A stretch of 64,000 bases of DNA from Salinispora oceanensis (GTDB taxonomy: Bacteria; Actinomycetota; Actinomycetes; Mycobacteriales; Micromonosporaceae), in NCBI RefSeq assembly GCF_000383575.1, contig NZ_KB911579.1, positions 1,419,875-1,483,874 on the forward strand, written 5' to 3'. Below, piece after piece: positions 1 to 8,685 of the stretch. The position numbers were made by a program, and so were the translations under genes. The notes beneath the pieces are model-generated. The model saw only the letters and a program-made list of their open reading frames with translations, was not told the origin of the DNA and made no database searches. Position 1 is the first letter of the stretch, and each line of letters starts with the position of its first letter.

Positions 1-104
1 ACCAACACCCACCCACAGCCTCATCCGAAAGCACCCAGGTAATCCGAGGCCCCGGCCACCAACACCCACCCACGGCCTCATCCGAAAGCACCCAGGTAAT
101 CCGA
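1..104. repeat. 57-bp tandem repeat, two copies at the window edge
   Basis: A unit of about 47 bp starting at position 1 recurs at position 58 with one or two differences, giving a 57-bp period with a short variable spacer. The array probably continues left of the window. No protein can be supported here; on the minus strand the repeats contain stop codons. Confidence 0.85.
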
Positions 105-221
105 ACACCCGGTCACCAGCAGCGGCCGGGCACGGGGCGCCAAATCCCGCAGGAGGGTGACCTGAGCAGCCTCTACGGCGACGGGTCGGGCCTGTCCACC
201 ATCGCTTTCCCGGTCAATCCG

Positions 222-422
222 GTGGAGAACTCGGGCTCCCTGACCGGGCACATCCTCGCCCAGGGCCGGACGGAGGCATCGAACGAGCAACGTTCCAGCA
301 ATACGCGCGTGCTGGTCGCCCTGGCCGCCTCGCTCGCCCTGCTGGTGGCGATCGGTGTGGTGGCCGTCCTCATCGCCAACAGTGCGCTGGACGGGGCGTT
401 CGAGAGCCTGTCGAGCGGGTGA
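222..422 (+). CDS. small single-pass membrane protein, unknown function
   Basis: A 66-residue product from a GTG start. Residues 1-27 are polar; residues 28-51 form one hydrophobic membrane segment rich in Leu, Val and Ala; a short acidic tail follows. The same frame stays open upstream to about 162, just after a strong AGGAGG at 150-156, but the only candidate start there is CTG, so the true protein could be about 20 residues longer. No family was recognised. It lies upstream of the helicase gene on the same strand, separated by a dyad-symmetric hairpin. Confidence 0.5.
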   Translation: MENSGSLTGHILAQGRTEASNEQRSSNTRVLVALAASLALLVAIGVVAVLIANSALDGAFESLSSG

Positions 423-445
423 GCCTGCCCACTGTGCAACGGCGG

Positions 446-476
446 GTGTACGGCGCGGTGGGGAAGCGCCGTACAC
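446..476. terminator. perfect 11-bp inverted repeat, probable hairpin terminator
   Basis: Arms at 446-456 and 466-476 are exact reverse complements around a 9-base G-rich loop. It sits directly after the small membrane protein gene. There is no T-tract, so a regulatory dyad is possible instead. Confidence 0.5.
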
Positions 477-595
477 TGGCGCGGAAACTGACCTGGCGTG
501 CCCCGTAGCGCGCCCATGGGCGATCTTGCGGGTAATCCGGCGGCATTCCGTCGTGGCGGCCATCGCGAAGATGCGCCCCACTCGAAAGGCCATTC

Positions 596-2005
596 TTGAC
601 CACGTCGATCGACCCTGGCATGCCCCCGTCCGTCCCCGAACTCGTCGACTTCGCCGCGCTCGGCCTGCCGCAACCCCTGGTCCGGGCGTTGGCCCGGCAG
701 GGAATCACCACTCCGTTCGAGATCCAACGCGCCACCATGCCGGATGCGCTCGCCGGCCGAGATGTCCTCGGCCGCGGCCAGACCGGCTCCGGAAAGACGC
801 TGGCGTTCGGCCTCCCCCTGCTCGCCCGGCTGGCCGCCGGGGAACGGGCCCGCCCTCGGCACCCCCGCGCGCTCGTGCTGGTGCCGACTCGGGAGCTGGC
901 TATGCAGGTCAGCGACGCCCTGTTCCCGCTGGGCCGGGCGATCGGGGTATTCCTGCGGACCGCGGTCGGCGGAGTGCCGTACGACCGGCAGATCAGTGCC
1001 CTACGACGTGGCGTCGAGGTGCTGGTGGCCACACCCGGCCGGCTCGCTGACCTCATTGAGCGGGGCATCTGTCGCCTCGATGACATTGAGGTAACCGTGC
1101 TGGACGAGGCGGACCAGATGGCCGACATGGGCTTCCTGCCCGAGGTCACCGAGCTTCTGGCGAAGACCCCCGCCGACGCGCAGCGGCTCCTCTTCTCGGC
1201 CACCCTGGACCGAGACGTGGACGCGCTGGTGCGGCGCTTCATGACCGACCCGGTCACCCACTCGACGGCGCCACCGACGGCAGCGGTGGCGACGATGGAT
1301 CATCACCTGCTGCTGATCCCGCCGCACGACAAGTTCTCGGTCGTCGCGTCGATCGCGGCCCGGGAGGGGCGGACGATGGTCTTCGCCCGGACCCAACTCG
1401 GCGTGGACCGGCTGGTGGGGCAGCTCGCGGAGGTCGGGGTGCGCGCCGGCGGCCTACACGGCGGCAAGACCCAACGGATGCGCACCCGCACCCTGGCCGA
1501 GTTTCGGGAAGGCCGGACGAATGTCCTGGTCGCCACCGACGTCGCCGCCCGCGGTATCCACGTTGACGGCGTCTCGCTGGTGCTACACGTTGACCCGCCG
1601 AAGGATCCGAAGGACTACCTACACCGGGCAGGGCGAACCGCACGGGCCGGCGAGACCGGGGCGGTGGCGACCCTGGCGCTACCGAAACAACGTCGCAGCA
1701 CCCTCGCGATGCTGGAGAAGGCGGGCGTGGCCCCGGCACAGACCCGGGTGCGAGCCGGCGATCCAGCGCTGGCCGAGCTGACCGGAGCACGGGAACCGAG
1801 TGGCGTACCCGTTCCGGACGAGCCCGAGCCACGCCGACGGGCGGGCCGACCTGACGGGGCTCGCCGGTTCCCGGACCGGCACCGCCGCGGCGAGTCGGGG
1901 CGTTCCGGTGATCGCCGCCATCCGAGCCGACCGGCGGAAGGCCGGTCGGAGCGGCGGTCGGGAGATCGACGTTTCGGCGGACGGCCGGCCGCGGGCACCC
2001 ACTGA
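596..2005 (+). CDS. DEAD-box ATP-dependent RNA helicase
   Basis: A 469-residue RNA helicase from a TTG start. The Q-motif region precedes Walker A (GQTGSGKT, about residues 62-69), followed by PTREL, DEAD (about residue 180), SAT (about 202) and, in the second RecA domain, the ARGIHV and HRAGRTAR elements. The last 75 residues are basic and rich in Arg and Gly, typical of RNA-binding tails of actinobacterial RhlE/CsdA-like helicases. It probably remodels structured RNA during cold adaptation or ribosome assembly. The gene faces the following PLP-enzyme gene convergently, with a hairpin between them. Confidence 0.95.
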   Translation: MTTSIDPGMPPSVPELVDFAALGLPQPLVRALARQGITTPFEIQRATMPDALAGRDVLGRGQTGSGKTLAFGLPLLARLAAGERARPRHPRALVLVPTRELAMQVSDALFPLGRAIGVFLRTAVGGVPYDRQISALRRGVEVLVATPGRLADLIERGICRLDDIEVTVLDEADQMADMGFLPEVTELLAKTPADAQRLLFSATLDRDVDALVRRFMTDPVTHSTAPPTAAVATMDHHLLLIPPHDKFSVVASIAAREGRTMVFARTQLGVDRLVGQLAEVGVRAGGLHGGKTQRMRTRTLAEFREGRTNVLVATDVAARGIHVDGVSLVLHVDPPKDPKDYLHRAGRTARAGETGAVATLALPKQRRSTLAMLEKAGVAPAQTRVRAGDPALAELTGAREPSGVPVPDEPEPRRRAGRPDGARRFPDRHRRGESGRSGDRRHPSRPAEGRSERRSGDRRFGGRPAAGTH

Positions 2006-2019
2006 GCAGGCCGTGCCTC

Positions 2020-2055
2020 CTGGCCCGGCCTGAGGGCGCCCCTCAGGCCGGCCAG
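2020..2055. terminator. bidirectional hairpin between convergent genes
   Basis: Ten-base arms at 2027-2036 and 2040-2049 pair perfectly around a 3-base loop, and the stem extends outward with one bulge. It lies between the helicase stop and the last codons of the convergent PLP-enzyme gene, which it overlaps. Confidence 0.7.
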
Positions 2056-3134
2056 GCGCCGGTGGCCAGAAAGCGCTCGATGGTCGCCAGATGTGGGGCG
2101 AGATCGAGCCCCTGGGCGGCCACCCAGTCGTCGGCGTAGTAGGTGTCGGCGTAGCGGTCCCCGGCGTCGCAGATCAGGGTGGCCACCGAGCCGGTCTTCC
2201 CCTCCGCGAGCAGGCCGGCGATCAGGCCGAAGGCACCCCAGAGGTTGGTGCCGGTCGAGCCACCGACCCGGCGGCCGAGCACCGCGGAGCCGGCCCGCAT
2301 CGCGGCCAACGAGGCGGCGTCGGGCACCTGCACCATTCGGTCCACCACCGACGGCAGGAAGGAGGCCTCCACCGTCGGTCGCCCAATGCCCTCGATTCGC
2401 GAGCCACGGCCGGTGCACACCGACCAGTCGGAGGTCTGCCAGGCCGGATAGAACGCGGAGTTCTCCGGGTCCACCACGCAGAGCTTCGTGGGCAGCCGAC
2501 GGAAGCGCGTGTACCGGCCGATGGTGGCGCTGGTCCCGCCGGTGCCGGCCCCGACCACGACCCACGCCGGCACCGGGTGCCGCTCCAACGCGAGCTGCGA
2601 AAAGATCGACTCGGCGATGTTGTTGTTGCCCCGCCAGTCGGTGGCCCGCTCGGCGTACGTGAACTGGTCCATGAAGTGGCCGCCCGTGTCCTCGGCCAGC
2701 CACCGTGCTTCGATGACCACCTTGGCCGGGTCGTCCACCAGGTGGCAGCGCCCCTCCTGGAACTCGATCTTCGCGATCTTCTCCGGCGAGGTGGACGCCG
2801 GCATCACCGCGATAAACGGCAGCCCCAGCATCCGGGCGAAGTACGCCTCGGAGACCGCCGTCGATCCCGAGGAGGCCTCCACGATCGTGGTGCCGGGGCC
2901 AATCCACCCGTTGCAGAGTCCGTAGAGGAACAGGGAGCGGGCCAGCCGGTGCTTCAGGGAGCCGGTCGGGTGCACCGACTCGTCCTTGAGGTAGAGGTCG
3001 ATGCCCCACTGCCGGGGCAGGGGGAACGGCAACAGATGGGTGTCGGCGGACCGGTTGGCGTCCGCCTCAACGGCAGCAATCGCCTCGGTCACCCACCCCC
3101 GGATCGCCTCGTCACACCGGTCCAGATGAGTCAC
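2043..3134 (-). CDS. cds1: PLP-dependent cysteine synthase-family enzyme, Cds1-type L-cysteine desulfhydrase
   Basis: About 363 residues from the GTG at 3134; the frame stays open to 3182. It is a fold-type II PLP enzyme. The PLP lysine lies in [11 protein letters not shown], the substrate loop is [12 protein letters not shown], and a phosphate-binding loop is seen in [12 protein letters not shown]. The overall pattern ([12 protein letters not shown] near the N-terminus, [21 protein letters not shown] near the end) matches the actinobacterial Cds1 group, which releases sulfide, pyruvate and ammonia from cysteine, rather than biosynthetic CysK. Function is inferred from that resemblance. The nearest minus-strand neighbour is an Lrp regulator, which might respond to an amino acid such as cysteine, but nothing here proves a link. 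Confidence 0.85.
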   Translation of the reverse strand: MTHLDRCDEAIRGWVTEAIAAVEADANRSADTHLLPFPLPRQWGIDLYLKDESVHPTGSLKHRLARSLFLYGLCNGWIGPGTTIVEASSGSTAVSEAYFARMLGLPFIAVMPASTSPEKIAKIEFQEGRCHLVDDPAKVVIEARWLAEDTGGHFMDQFTYAERATDWRGNNNIAESIFSQLALERHPVPAWVVVGAGTGGTSATIGRYTRFRRLPTKLCVVDPENSAFYPAWQTSDWSVCTGRGSRIEGIGRPTVEASFLPSVVDRMVQVPDAASLAAMRAGSAVLGRRVGGSTGTNLWGAFGLIAGLLAEGKTGSVATLICDAGDRYADTYYADDWVAAQGLDLAPHLATIERFLATGAWPA

Positions 3135-3321
3135 GCCCAGCAACCTAGCAAGCCGGGCTGGCGCGGCCTGATCCTGGCCCACGCGCAGTGACCGAACTCC
3201 ACAAGGCGGGTCGACCGGACTCCGAGGGCCGGATCAGCCCCGGACCCGTGCGCCGGATTGACCCTCTCTACCCGGGCCGGCGGAGCGCCAGCCGGGCCAG
3301 GCCTCCGGAGCGCCAGCCAGG

Positions 3322-3780
3322 TCAGGCCGGCGGCGTACCGACGGGCTGAGGGCGGTTCTCCCACTTGGTCGACAGGGCGATCCCGGTACGGGTAGACGCG
3401 ACACCGGGAGTACGGTTCAACCGTACGATCAGCGCCTCCAACTCCCCGATGGTGCCGACCCTCGCCTTGAGCAGGAACGACTCCACGCCGGCCATGAAGT
3501 AGCAGGACTCAATCTCCGGAATGGCGCGGAACGACTCCAGCACGTCGTCGGTGTCCGCGGCGGACTCCTCAATGATCTCGATCAGGGCGGTCACGCCCAG
3601 CCCGATGCTCTCCGGCTCGATCTCGGCTCGGTAGGCACGGATAACTCCGCTGGACTCCAGCTTGCCGACCCGCTCATGCACTGCCGGTGCCGAGAGGCCC
3701 ACCTGGCGGGCAAGCTCGGCGTACGAGAGGCGGGCGTTGCCCCGCAGCAGTTCGATGAGGTTCAGGTCGATCGCGTCCAC
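3322..3780 (-). CDS. Lrp/AsnC-family transcriptional regulator
   Basis: 152 residues. The N-terminal helix-turn-helix covers roughly residues 1-50 (LSYAELARQVGLSAPAVHERV). The RAM ligand-binding domain follows, with the characteristic alternating beta/alpha pattern from about residue 65 to 135. Lrp-type proteins bind DNA as octamers or dimers and sense amino acids. It is transcribed divergently from bldC across about 270 bp, and it lies upstream of, and in the same direction as, the cysteine desulfhydrase gene, so autoregulation and control of that gene are plausible. Confidence 0.92.
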   Translation of the reverse strand: MDAIDLNLIELLRGNARLSYAELARQVGLSAPAVHERVGKLESSGVIRAYRAEIEPESIGLGVTALIEIIEESAADTDDVLESFRAIPEIESCYFMAGVESFLLKARVGTIGELEALIVRLNRTPGVASTRTGIALSTKWENRPQPVGTPPA

Positions 3781-4050
3781 GGACTGTAGACCCTAGTAGC
3801 ACTGACCCGCCCTCGGGTGTCGGGTCCCGATGGTCGACCCCGCGCCCTGCCATTGTTGACGAACCAACCGCAACAGGGCACAGCTGCGGGTACCATTGCC
3901 TAACCTCCTGATCAGTGCTTTTCTCGCGTTTGGCGGACACGACCGGTCGCCGGTGCTGTAATTGCCATACGTCCCTCATGACGGCTCTGGGCTCGCACCG
4001 CCGGGGGCAGTGTGTTCAGCCGGGGGCTTCGTCGATGCGAGGAGGGGGCT

Positions 4051-4323
4051 GTGGACACTGGAGATCGCCTGCTGACACCGGGTGAGGTTGCCGCGCTGTT
4101 TCGGGTTGATCCGAAGACTGTGACCAGGTGGGCGGCGGCTGGCCGGATAGGCAGCATCCGGACTCCGGGCGGGCATCGCCGATTTCGGGAATCCGAAGTT
4201 CGGGCCCTGCTCGAGGGCGAGGGGATGTTGGACGAGGCGGAGGAGGCAGAGCGACCGAGCGACACTGGTCCCGCCGCCCCGACCGGCCCCGGACCGGGTC
4301 CGGCCAACGCCGGGATGTACTGA
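4051..4323 (+). CDS. bldC: BldC, MerR-like developmental regulator
   Basis: 90 residues from the GTG at 4051, chosen because AGGAGGGGG lies 3-10 bases upstream; an in-frame start at 4012 lacks such a site. Residues 7-55 form the single MerR-type winged helix (LLTPGEVAALFRVDPKTVTRW, then IRTPGGHRRF). There is no effector domain, as expected for BldC, which binds DNA head-to-tail at direct repeats and times the onset of development in Streptomyces. The Pro/Gly-rich tail is variable in the family. It is monocistronic and divergent from the Lrp gene. Confidence 0.93.
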   Translation: MDTGDRLLTPGEVAALFRVDPKTVTRWAAAGRIGSIRTPGGHRRFRESEVRALLEGEGMLDEAEEAERPSDTGPAAPTGPGPGPANAGMY

Positions 4324-4373
4324 GGTGGTGGCCATCGGGTGATCGCCGCCCGCGCCGCGCCGCAACGGCCGGC

Positions 4374-5003
4374 TCAGGAGCGCCCCGCTCCCAACTCACC
4401 CGCCCAGCGGCGAAAGAGCGTATGCGGCACACCCAGGGCGTCCAGCACCTTCCCAGCGACGAAGTCGACCAGCTGGGCGGCGGAGGCCGCCGCTCCCGCC
4501 CCGTAGAAACCGGGGCTGGCGGGGAGCACCACCGCGCCAGCGTCGTGCAACGCGATCAGATGCTCCAGGTGGCTCCGGGTCACCGGCGTCTCCCGGGGTA
4601 CCACGACCACCGGGCGGCGCTCCTTGAGGTTGACCTCGGCGGCGCGTTGCAACAGGTCCTTGGAGAGCCCGATGGAGATCCCGGCACAGGCTGCCGTACT
4701 CGCCGGGACGACCGCCATCCCACGCACCCGATAGGAGCCGCTACTCGGCCCGGCGGCGAGATCGCCGGCCGGCCAGTGCCGGAGATCTGCTCCGCTCAGG
4801 TCGCACCCCAGCCAGGCGGCGAGATCCTCCGCCCAGTGCCCGTCCCGGAACGACCGCCCGGTCTCGTCCAGGATGGTCAGCCGGGCCGCCCGGGACACGA
4901 TCAGATCAACGGCCTCGCCCGCGTCGAGCAACCCCCGCAGGACAGCAGCCGCGTACGGCGTGCCGGAGGCCCCGGAGACACCGACCACCCATGGTTCACG
5001 CAT
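4374..5003 (-). CDS. ubiX: UbiX-type flavin prenyltransferase
   Basis: 209 residues with the flavoprotein fold: GVSGASGTPYA near the N-terminus binds the flavin phosphate, and PASTAACAGISIGLSKDLLQRAAEV plus PRETP further on are the usual UbiX motifs. The enzyme makes prenylated FMN, the cofactor required by UbiD decarboxylases. It is the third gene of ubiD-ubiA-ubiX on the minus strand, 54 bp after ubiA. In actinobacteria this trio acts at the end of the futalosine (Mqn) route to menaquinone, where it would be called mqnM; that pathway assignment is inference. Confidence 0.92.
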   Translation of the reverse strand: MREPWVVGVSGASGTPYAAAVLRGLLDAGEAVDLIVSRAARLTILDETGRSFRDGHWAEDLAAWLGCDLSGADLRHWPAGDLAAGPSSGSYRVRGMAVVPASTAACAGISIGLSKDLLQRAAEVNLKERRPVVVVPRETPVTRSHLEHLIALHDAGAVVLPASPGFYGAGAAASAAQLVDFVAGKVLDALGVPHTLFRRWAGELGAGRS

Positions 5004-5057
5004 GGTCCCAGCCTGCCTGGTCGCCCTCGACCACCCACGGGCGCCCCCGGTCCGGGG

Positions 5058-6008
5058 TCAGGGCCGCAGCCCGAGGCGTACCACCAGGTCAAGCAGGGCG
5101 AAGCCGAAGAGTGCTATGCCGACGAAGCCGTTCGCGGTGAAGAAGGCCCGGTTGACCCGGCTCAGGTCGGTCGGGCTCACCACCAGATGTTGGTAGGCGA
5201 AGGCCACCGCGGTCAGCGCCAGCCCGATCCACCACAGCCAGCCGAAGCCGACCAGGGCGCCGAACCAGACGAAGAGCACGAAGGTCACCACATGCGCGAC
5301 GGTGGAGGCGTGCAGCGCGAACCGCAGCCCGTACCGGGCCGGAACGCTGTGCACGCCGATCTCCCGGTCCACCTCGGCGTCCTGACAGGCGTAGATCAGG
5401 TCGAACCCGCCGATCCACAGCCCGACCGCCACCCCGAGCAGCCAGGCCGGCCCGGAGCCGGCGAAGGTGCCGGTCACCGCGAGCCACGCACCGACCGGGC
5501 CGACCGCCTGCGCCACCGCCAGGACCGCGTGCGGCCAGTTGGTGAACCGCTTCGCGTACGGGTAGCCGACCAGCGGTACGACCGCGAGCGGCGCCAGCAC
5601 CAGGCAGAGGGGGTTGAGCAGCGCGGCGGCGATCAGGAAGACCGCCAGGGCGATGCCCGCGCCGGCCCACGCCGTACGCAGGCTCACCGCCCCGGTCACC
5701 AGTTCCCGGTTGGCGGTGCGCGGATTCAGCGCGTCGATCCGCCGGTCCAGGATCCGGTTGGCGGCCATCGCGAACGTCCGCGCCCCGACCATCGCCACTG
5801 TGATCAGTAACAGGTCGAGCCAGCGCACCTGACCGCCGTTGACCTGCATCGCGGTCAGGGCGGAGACGTAGGCGAAGGGCAGCGCGAAGACGGAGTGCTC
5901 GATCGCCACGAGGTCGAGAAACGCTCGGAGCCGCCCGCGCGGGTCCGAGCTGGCCGATGCGGCGCGGGCCGAGACGGCGAGATCCCGCGGATCGGAGGAA
6001 CCGGACAT
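5058..6008 (-). CDS. ubiA: UbiA-family membrane prenyltransferase (MqnP/MenA-like)
   Basis: 316 residues with about eight to nine membrane segments. The first Asp-rich motif is NRILDRRIDALNPRT and the second is DAEVDREIGVHS; both bind the polyprenyl diphosphate through magnesium. It transfers a polyprenyl chain to an aromatic acid in the membrane. The start ATG at 6008 overlaps the TGA of ubiD by one base (TGATG), so the two are translationally coupled. With UbiD and UbiX beside it, the likely acceptor is 1,4-dihydroxy-6-naphthoate of the futalosine pathway, but the sequence alone does not distinguish this from 4-hydroxybenzoate. Confidence 0.9.
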   Translation of the reverse strand: MSGSSDPRDLAVSARAASASSDPRGRLRAFLDLVAIEHSVFALPFAYVSALTAMQVNGGQVRWLDLLLITVAMVGARTFAMAANRILDRRIDALNPRTANRELVTGAVSLRTAWAGAGIALAVFLIAAALLNPLCLVLAPLAVVPLVGYPYAKRFTNWPHAVLAVAQAVGPVGAWLAVTGTFAGSGPAWLLGVAVGLWIGGFDLIYACQDAEVDREIGVHSVPARYGLRFALHASTVAHVVTFVLFVWFGALVGFGWLWWIGLALTAVAFAYQHLVVSPTDLSRVNRAFFTANGFVGIALFGFALLDLVVRLGLRP

Positions 6009-7468
6009 CAGATGCCGTACTCCTTCCAGCGCTTGTCGACCAGCGACACCACCTCGGGGGACATGGTCATCTCCTCGGGCCAGCCCCGGGTGTAGCCCTC
6101 GCTGGGCAGCTTGCGGGTGGCGTCGACGCCGGCCTTACCGCCCCAGAACTGCTGGTACGAGGCGTGGTCCAGGTGATCCACCGGCCCCTCGGTGAGCAGC
6201 AGGTCCCGGGCGTAGTCCACGTTGCCGAAGGCCCGGAACGCGACCTCGTTGTAGTCGTGCACGTCGCAGTCCTCGTCCACGATCACGATCAGCTTGGTCA
6301 TCGACATCAGGTGCGCGCCCCAGATCGCACTCATCACCTTCTGCGCGTGCTTCGGGTAGCGCTTCCGGATCGACACGATCGCGCAGTTGTGGAAGACCCC
6401 GGCGGCCGGCAGGTCGTAGTCGACGATGTCCGGGATGAGCAGCTTGAGCAGCGGCTGGAAGATCCGCTCGGTGGCCTTGCCCAGGCCGTGGTCCTCCTGC
6501 GGCGGCTTCGAGGTGACGATCGAGTGGTAGACCGGGTTGCGCTGCATGGTCATCGTCTCGACGTGCAGGACCGGGAACGGCTCGACCGGGGTGTAGTAGC
6601 CGGTGTGGTCCCCGAACGGCCCCTCGGGCAGCCGCTCACCGGGCTCCAGGTAGCCCTCGAGCACCACCTGGGCGTGCGCCGGCACCTGGAGTGGCACGGT
6701 CAGGCAGTCGACCATCTCGACCCGTTCCCCCCGCAGGAAGCCCGCGAACAGGTACTCGTCGATGTCGCCGGGAAGCGGGGCGCTCGCGGCGTACGAGATC
6801 ACCGGGTCGCAGCCGATGGCGATGGCGACCGGCAGCCGCTGGCCGAGCCGCTCCGCGACCGCGTGGTGGGCGGTGGAGTCCTTGTGGATCTGCCAGTGCA
6901 TGCCCAGCGTGTTCCGGCTGTGCTGCTGCAGCCGGTAGAGGCCGAGGTTGCGCGCGCCGGTCTCAGGATGCTTGGTGTGGGTCAACCCGTAGTTGTGGAA
7001 GACCCCACCGTCACCGGGCCACACCTGCAGGCCGGGCAGCCGGTTCAGATCGACGTCGTCGCCCCGGTACACCACCTGCTGGCAGGGGGCCGTCTTCACC
7101 TTGCGCGGCGGCACCGACTTGAGCTGCATGACCTTGCCGAGGCCCTCCCGGATACCGCTCCAGCCGACCGGCAGCTCCGGTCGTACCAGCGCACCGATCC
7201 GCGCCCCGATCTCGTCCAGCGACTCGACGCCGAGCGCCATCGCCATCCGCTTCTCGGTGCCGAACAGGTTGATCGCCACCGGCATCTCGCCCCGGGTCGG
7301 CTGCTCGAACACCAGCGCCGGGCCCCCGGCGCGGACCGTCCGGCTGACGATCTCGCTCAACTCCAGCGACGGATCGACCGGGACCTCCACCCGCCGTAGC
7401 TCACCCGCGCGCTCCAGCGCCGCGAGGAAGTCCTTCAGATCGGAGTACGGAAAGCCACGAGCCGCCAT
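6008..7468 (-). CDS. ubiD: UbiD-family prenylated-FMN decarboxylase
   Basis: 486 residues, full length for the family. Conserved features include GGPALVFE near residue 50, the EGPFGDHTGYYTPVEPFPV block (about residues 280-300) containing catalytic Glu and Arg neighbours, and the C-terminal KIIV-like VDEDCDVHDYNEVAFR segment. It decarboxylates the prenylated aromatic acid made by the following UbiA protein and needs the cofactor made by UbiX. It is first in the minus-strand trio and is coupled to ubiA by a one-base overlap. Confidence 0.93.
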   Translation of the reverse strand: MAARGFPYSDLKDFLAALERAGELRRVEVPVDPSLELSEIVSRTVRAGGPALVFEQPTRGEMPVAINLFGTEKRMAMALGVESLDEIGARIGALVRPELPVGWSGIREGLGKVMQLKSVPPRKVKTAPCQQVVYRGDDVDLNRLPGLQVWPGDGGVFHNYGLTHTKHPETGARNLGLYRLQQHSRNTLGMHWQIHKDSTAHHAVAERLGQRLPVAIAIGCDPVISYAASAPLPGDIDEYLFAGFLRGERVEMVDCLTVPLQVPAHAQVVLEGYLEPGERLPEGPFGDHTGYYTPVEPFPVLHVETMTMQRNPVYHSIVTSKPPQEDHGLGKATERIFQPLLKLLIPDIVDYDLPAAGVFHNCAIVSIRKRYPKHAQKVMSAIWGAHLMSMTKLIVIVDEDCDVHDYNEVAFRAFGNVDYARDLLLTEGPVDHLDHASYQQFWGGKAGVDATRKLPSEGYTRGWPEEMTMSPEVVSLVDKRWKEYGI

Positions 7469-7549
7469 ACCCGCAAGTCTCCCCCACCGCCCGGCCCACC
7501 ACCCCAGCCGGGGTACGGCAGCAGGCGTTGATCAAGGGGCGGCTCGGCG

Positions 7550-8110
7550 TCAGGGTGCCGGCTGCCAGGCGTACTGGGCCACCGGCGGGTCGAGCGACGC
7601 GCGGGTGAGCCGGTTGGCGAAGGTGGAGATGGTGTAAGCCCCCACCCCGAGCACCACGTCGAGGGCGTGCCGGGACTGGTAGCCGGCCGCCAGGAAGGCG
7701 GAGAGCTCCGCGTCGGGCACCGCGCCCTGACGGTCGAGCACCGCCTGGGCGAAGCACCGGAGCGCCTCCAGCCGGCCGTCGGGTAGCCGGGTACCGGCCC
7801 GCAATGCGCTGATCAGCTCGGGCGCGGCGCCACTCTCGGTCAGGATGGCCGTGTGCATGGCGACGCAGAGGTGACACTCGTTGCGGGTGGCGACGGTCAG
7901 CACGACCACCTCCCGCTCAACCGCGGTCAACCCACAGCTCTGGTAGCTGCGGTTAACGGTCAGGAACCCGTTGAGCAGCTCCGGGGATTCGGCCATCAGA
8001 CCAACGGCACCGGGCAGGTGGCCGAGGGCGCGGTGGACACCGGCCATGGTTGCCCGGGCGGCCGCGGGCGCGGTGTCGAGGGTGTGGGGGGTGAAGGCGG
8101 GGTGCGACAC
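7550..8110 (-). CDS. AhpD/carboxymuconolactone decarboxylase-like protein
   Basis: 186 residues. The AhpD signature E-C-x-x-C-x-x-x-H is present as NECHLCVAMHT at about residues 77-87, giving the redox-active cysteine pair and the catalytic His. Such proteins act as alkylhydroperoxidases or thiol-dependent reductases. It is divergent from a MarR-family gene, with a perfect palindrome in the 63-bp gap, so it is probably the regulated target of that repressor and may respond to oxidants or electrophiles. Confidence 0.85.
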   Translation of the reverse strand: MSHPAFTPHTLDTAPAAARATMAGVHRALGHLPGAVGLMAESPELLNGFLTVNRSYQSCGLTAVEREVVVLTVATRNECHLCVAMHTAILTESGAAPELISALRAGTRLPDGRLEALRCFAQAVLDRQGAVPDAELSAFLAAGYQSRHALDVVLGVGAYTISTFANRLTRASLDPPVAQYAWQPAP

Positions 8111-8133
8111 GTCGGTTCTCCTCGCGTACGATA

Positions 8134-8148
8134 GTCAACGTGGTTGAC
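8134..8148. promoter_or_regulatory. palindromic operator candidate between ahpD-like and marR genes
   Basis: GTCAAC and GTTGAC flank a 3-base centre, a perfect 6-bp dyad. A related imperfect copy (GGTTGACC and AAACCAGGTTG) follows toward the MarR gene. MarR proteins bind this kind of short palindrome in shared divergent promoters. Confidence 0.65.
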
Positions 8149-8173
8149 CAAACCGTAAACCAGGTTGTCGAAC

Positions 8174-8650
8174 ATGACAACGGATGATCCGGAACGGCCC
8201 GGCTTCCTGCTCCCCCTGCTGCTTCTGGCCGGATTCCGTACGCTCATCGATGACCTGCACGCCGAGCTGGCTCAACAGGGGCACCCCGACCTACGCCCGA
8301 TACACGGTTTCGCGCTCCAAGCCGTCGGGCCCAACGGCACCACCGCCTCCCAACTAGGCCAGCAACTGGGTGTCTCCAAGCAGGCAGCCGGCAAGACGGT
8401 GGACCGCTTGGTAGCCCTCGGCTATCTCGAACGCGCCGACGACTCCCGCGACGCCAGAAGAAAACTGATCCGGCTGACCCCACACGGAGTCGACGGACTA
8501 CGCCGATCGGCGATCATCCTCAATGAACTGCGACAGCGTTGGGCCGACAACCTCGGTGCGGAACGGGTGGCAGCCTTGGAGAACGATCTGCGGGCGGTCA
8601 CGCCGAACAACTGGCTGCGGCTCGACGGGCCGGGCTGGTTCGCCGGCTAG
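8174..8650 (+). CDS. MarR-family transcriptional regulator
   Basis: About 158 residues from the ATG at 8174; a TTG three codons upstream is possible. The winged helix is seen in TASQLGQQLGVSKQAAGKTVDRL (recognition helix) and the wing DDSRDARRKLIRLT. It is divergent from the AhpD-like gene and probably represses both that gene and itself through the palindrome between them. The C-terminal helices form the usual dimer interface; no ligand can be named. Confidence 0.9.
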   Translation: MTTDDPERPGFLLPLLLLAGFRTLIDDLHAELAQQGHPDLRPIHGFALQAVGPNGTTASQLGQQLGVSKQAAGKTVDRLVALGYLERADDSRDARRKLIRLTPHGVDGLRRSAIILNELRQRWADNLGAERVAALENDLRAVTPNNWLRLDGPGWFAG

Positions 8651-8685
8651 TCGCCGCCAGAACCGAGCCGTCACCGCTTACGAGA

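Noticed and set aside
3240..3321. Direct repeats of about 24 bp (GGAGCGCCAGCC...) after the Lrp gene
   Set aside because: Two short imperfect copies in a GC-rich spacer; no sign of function and too short to support a claim.
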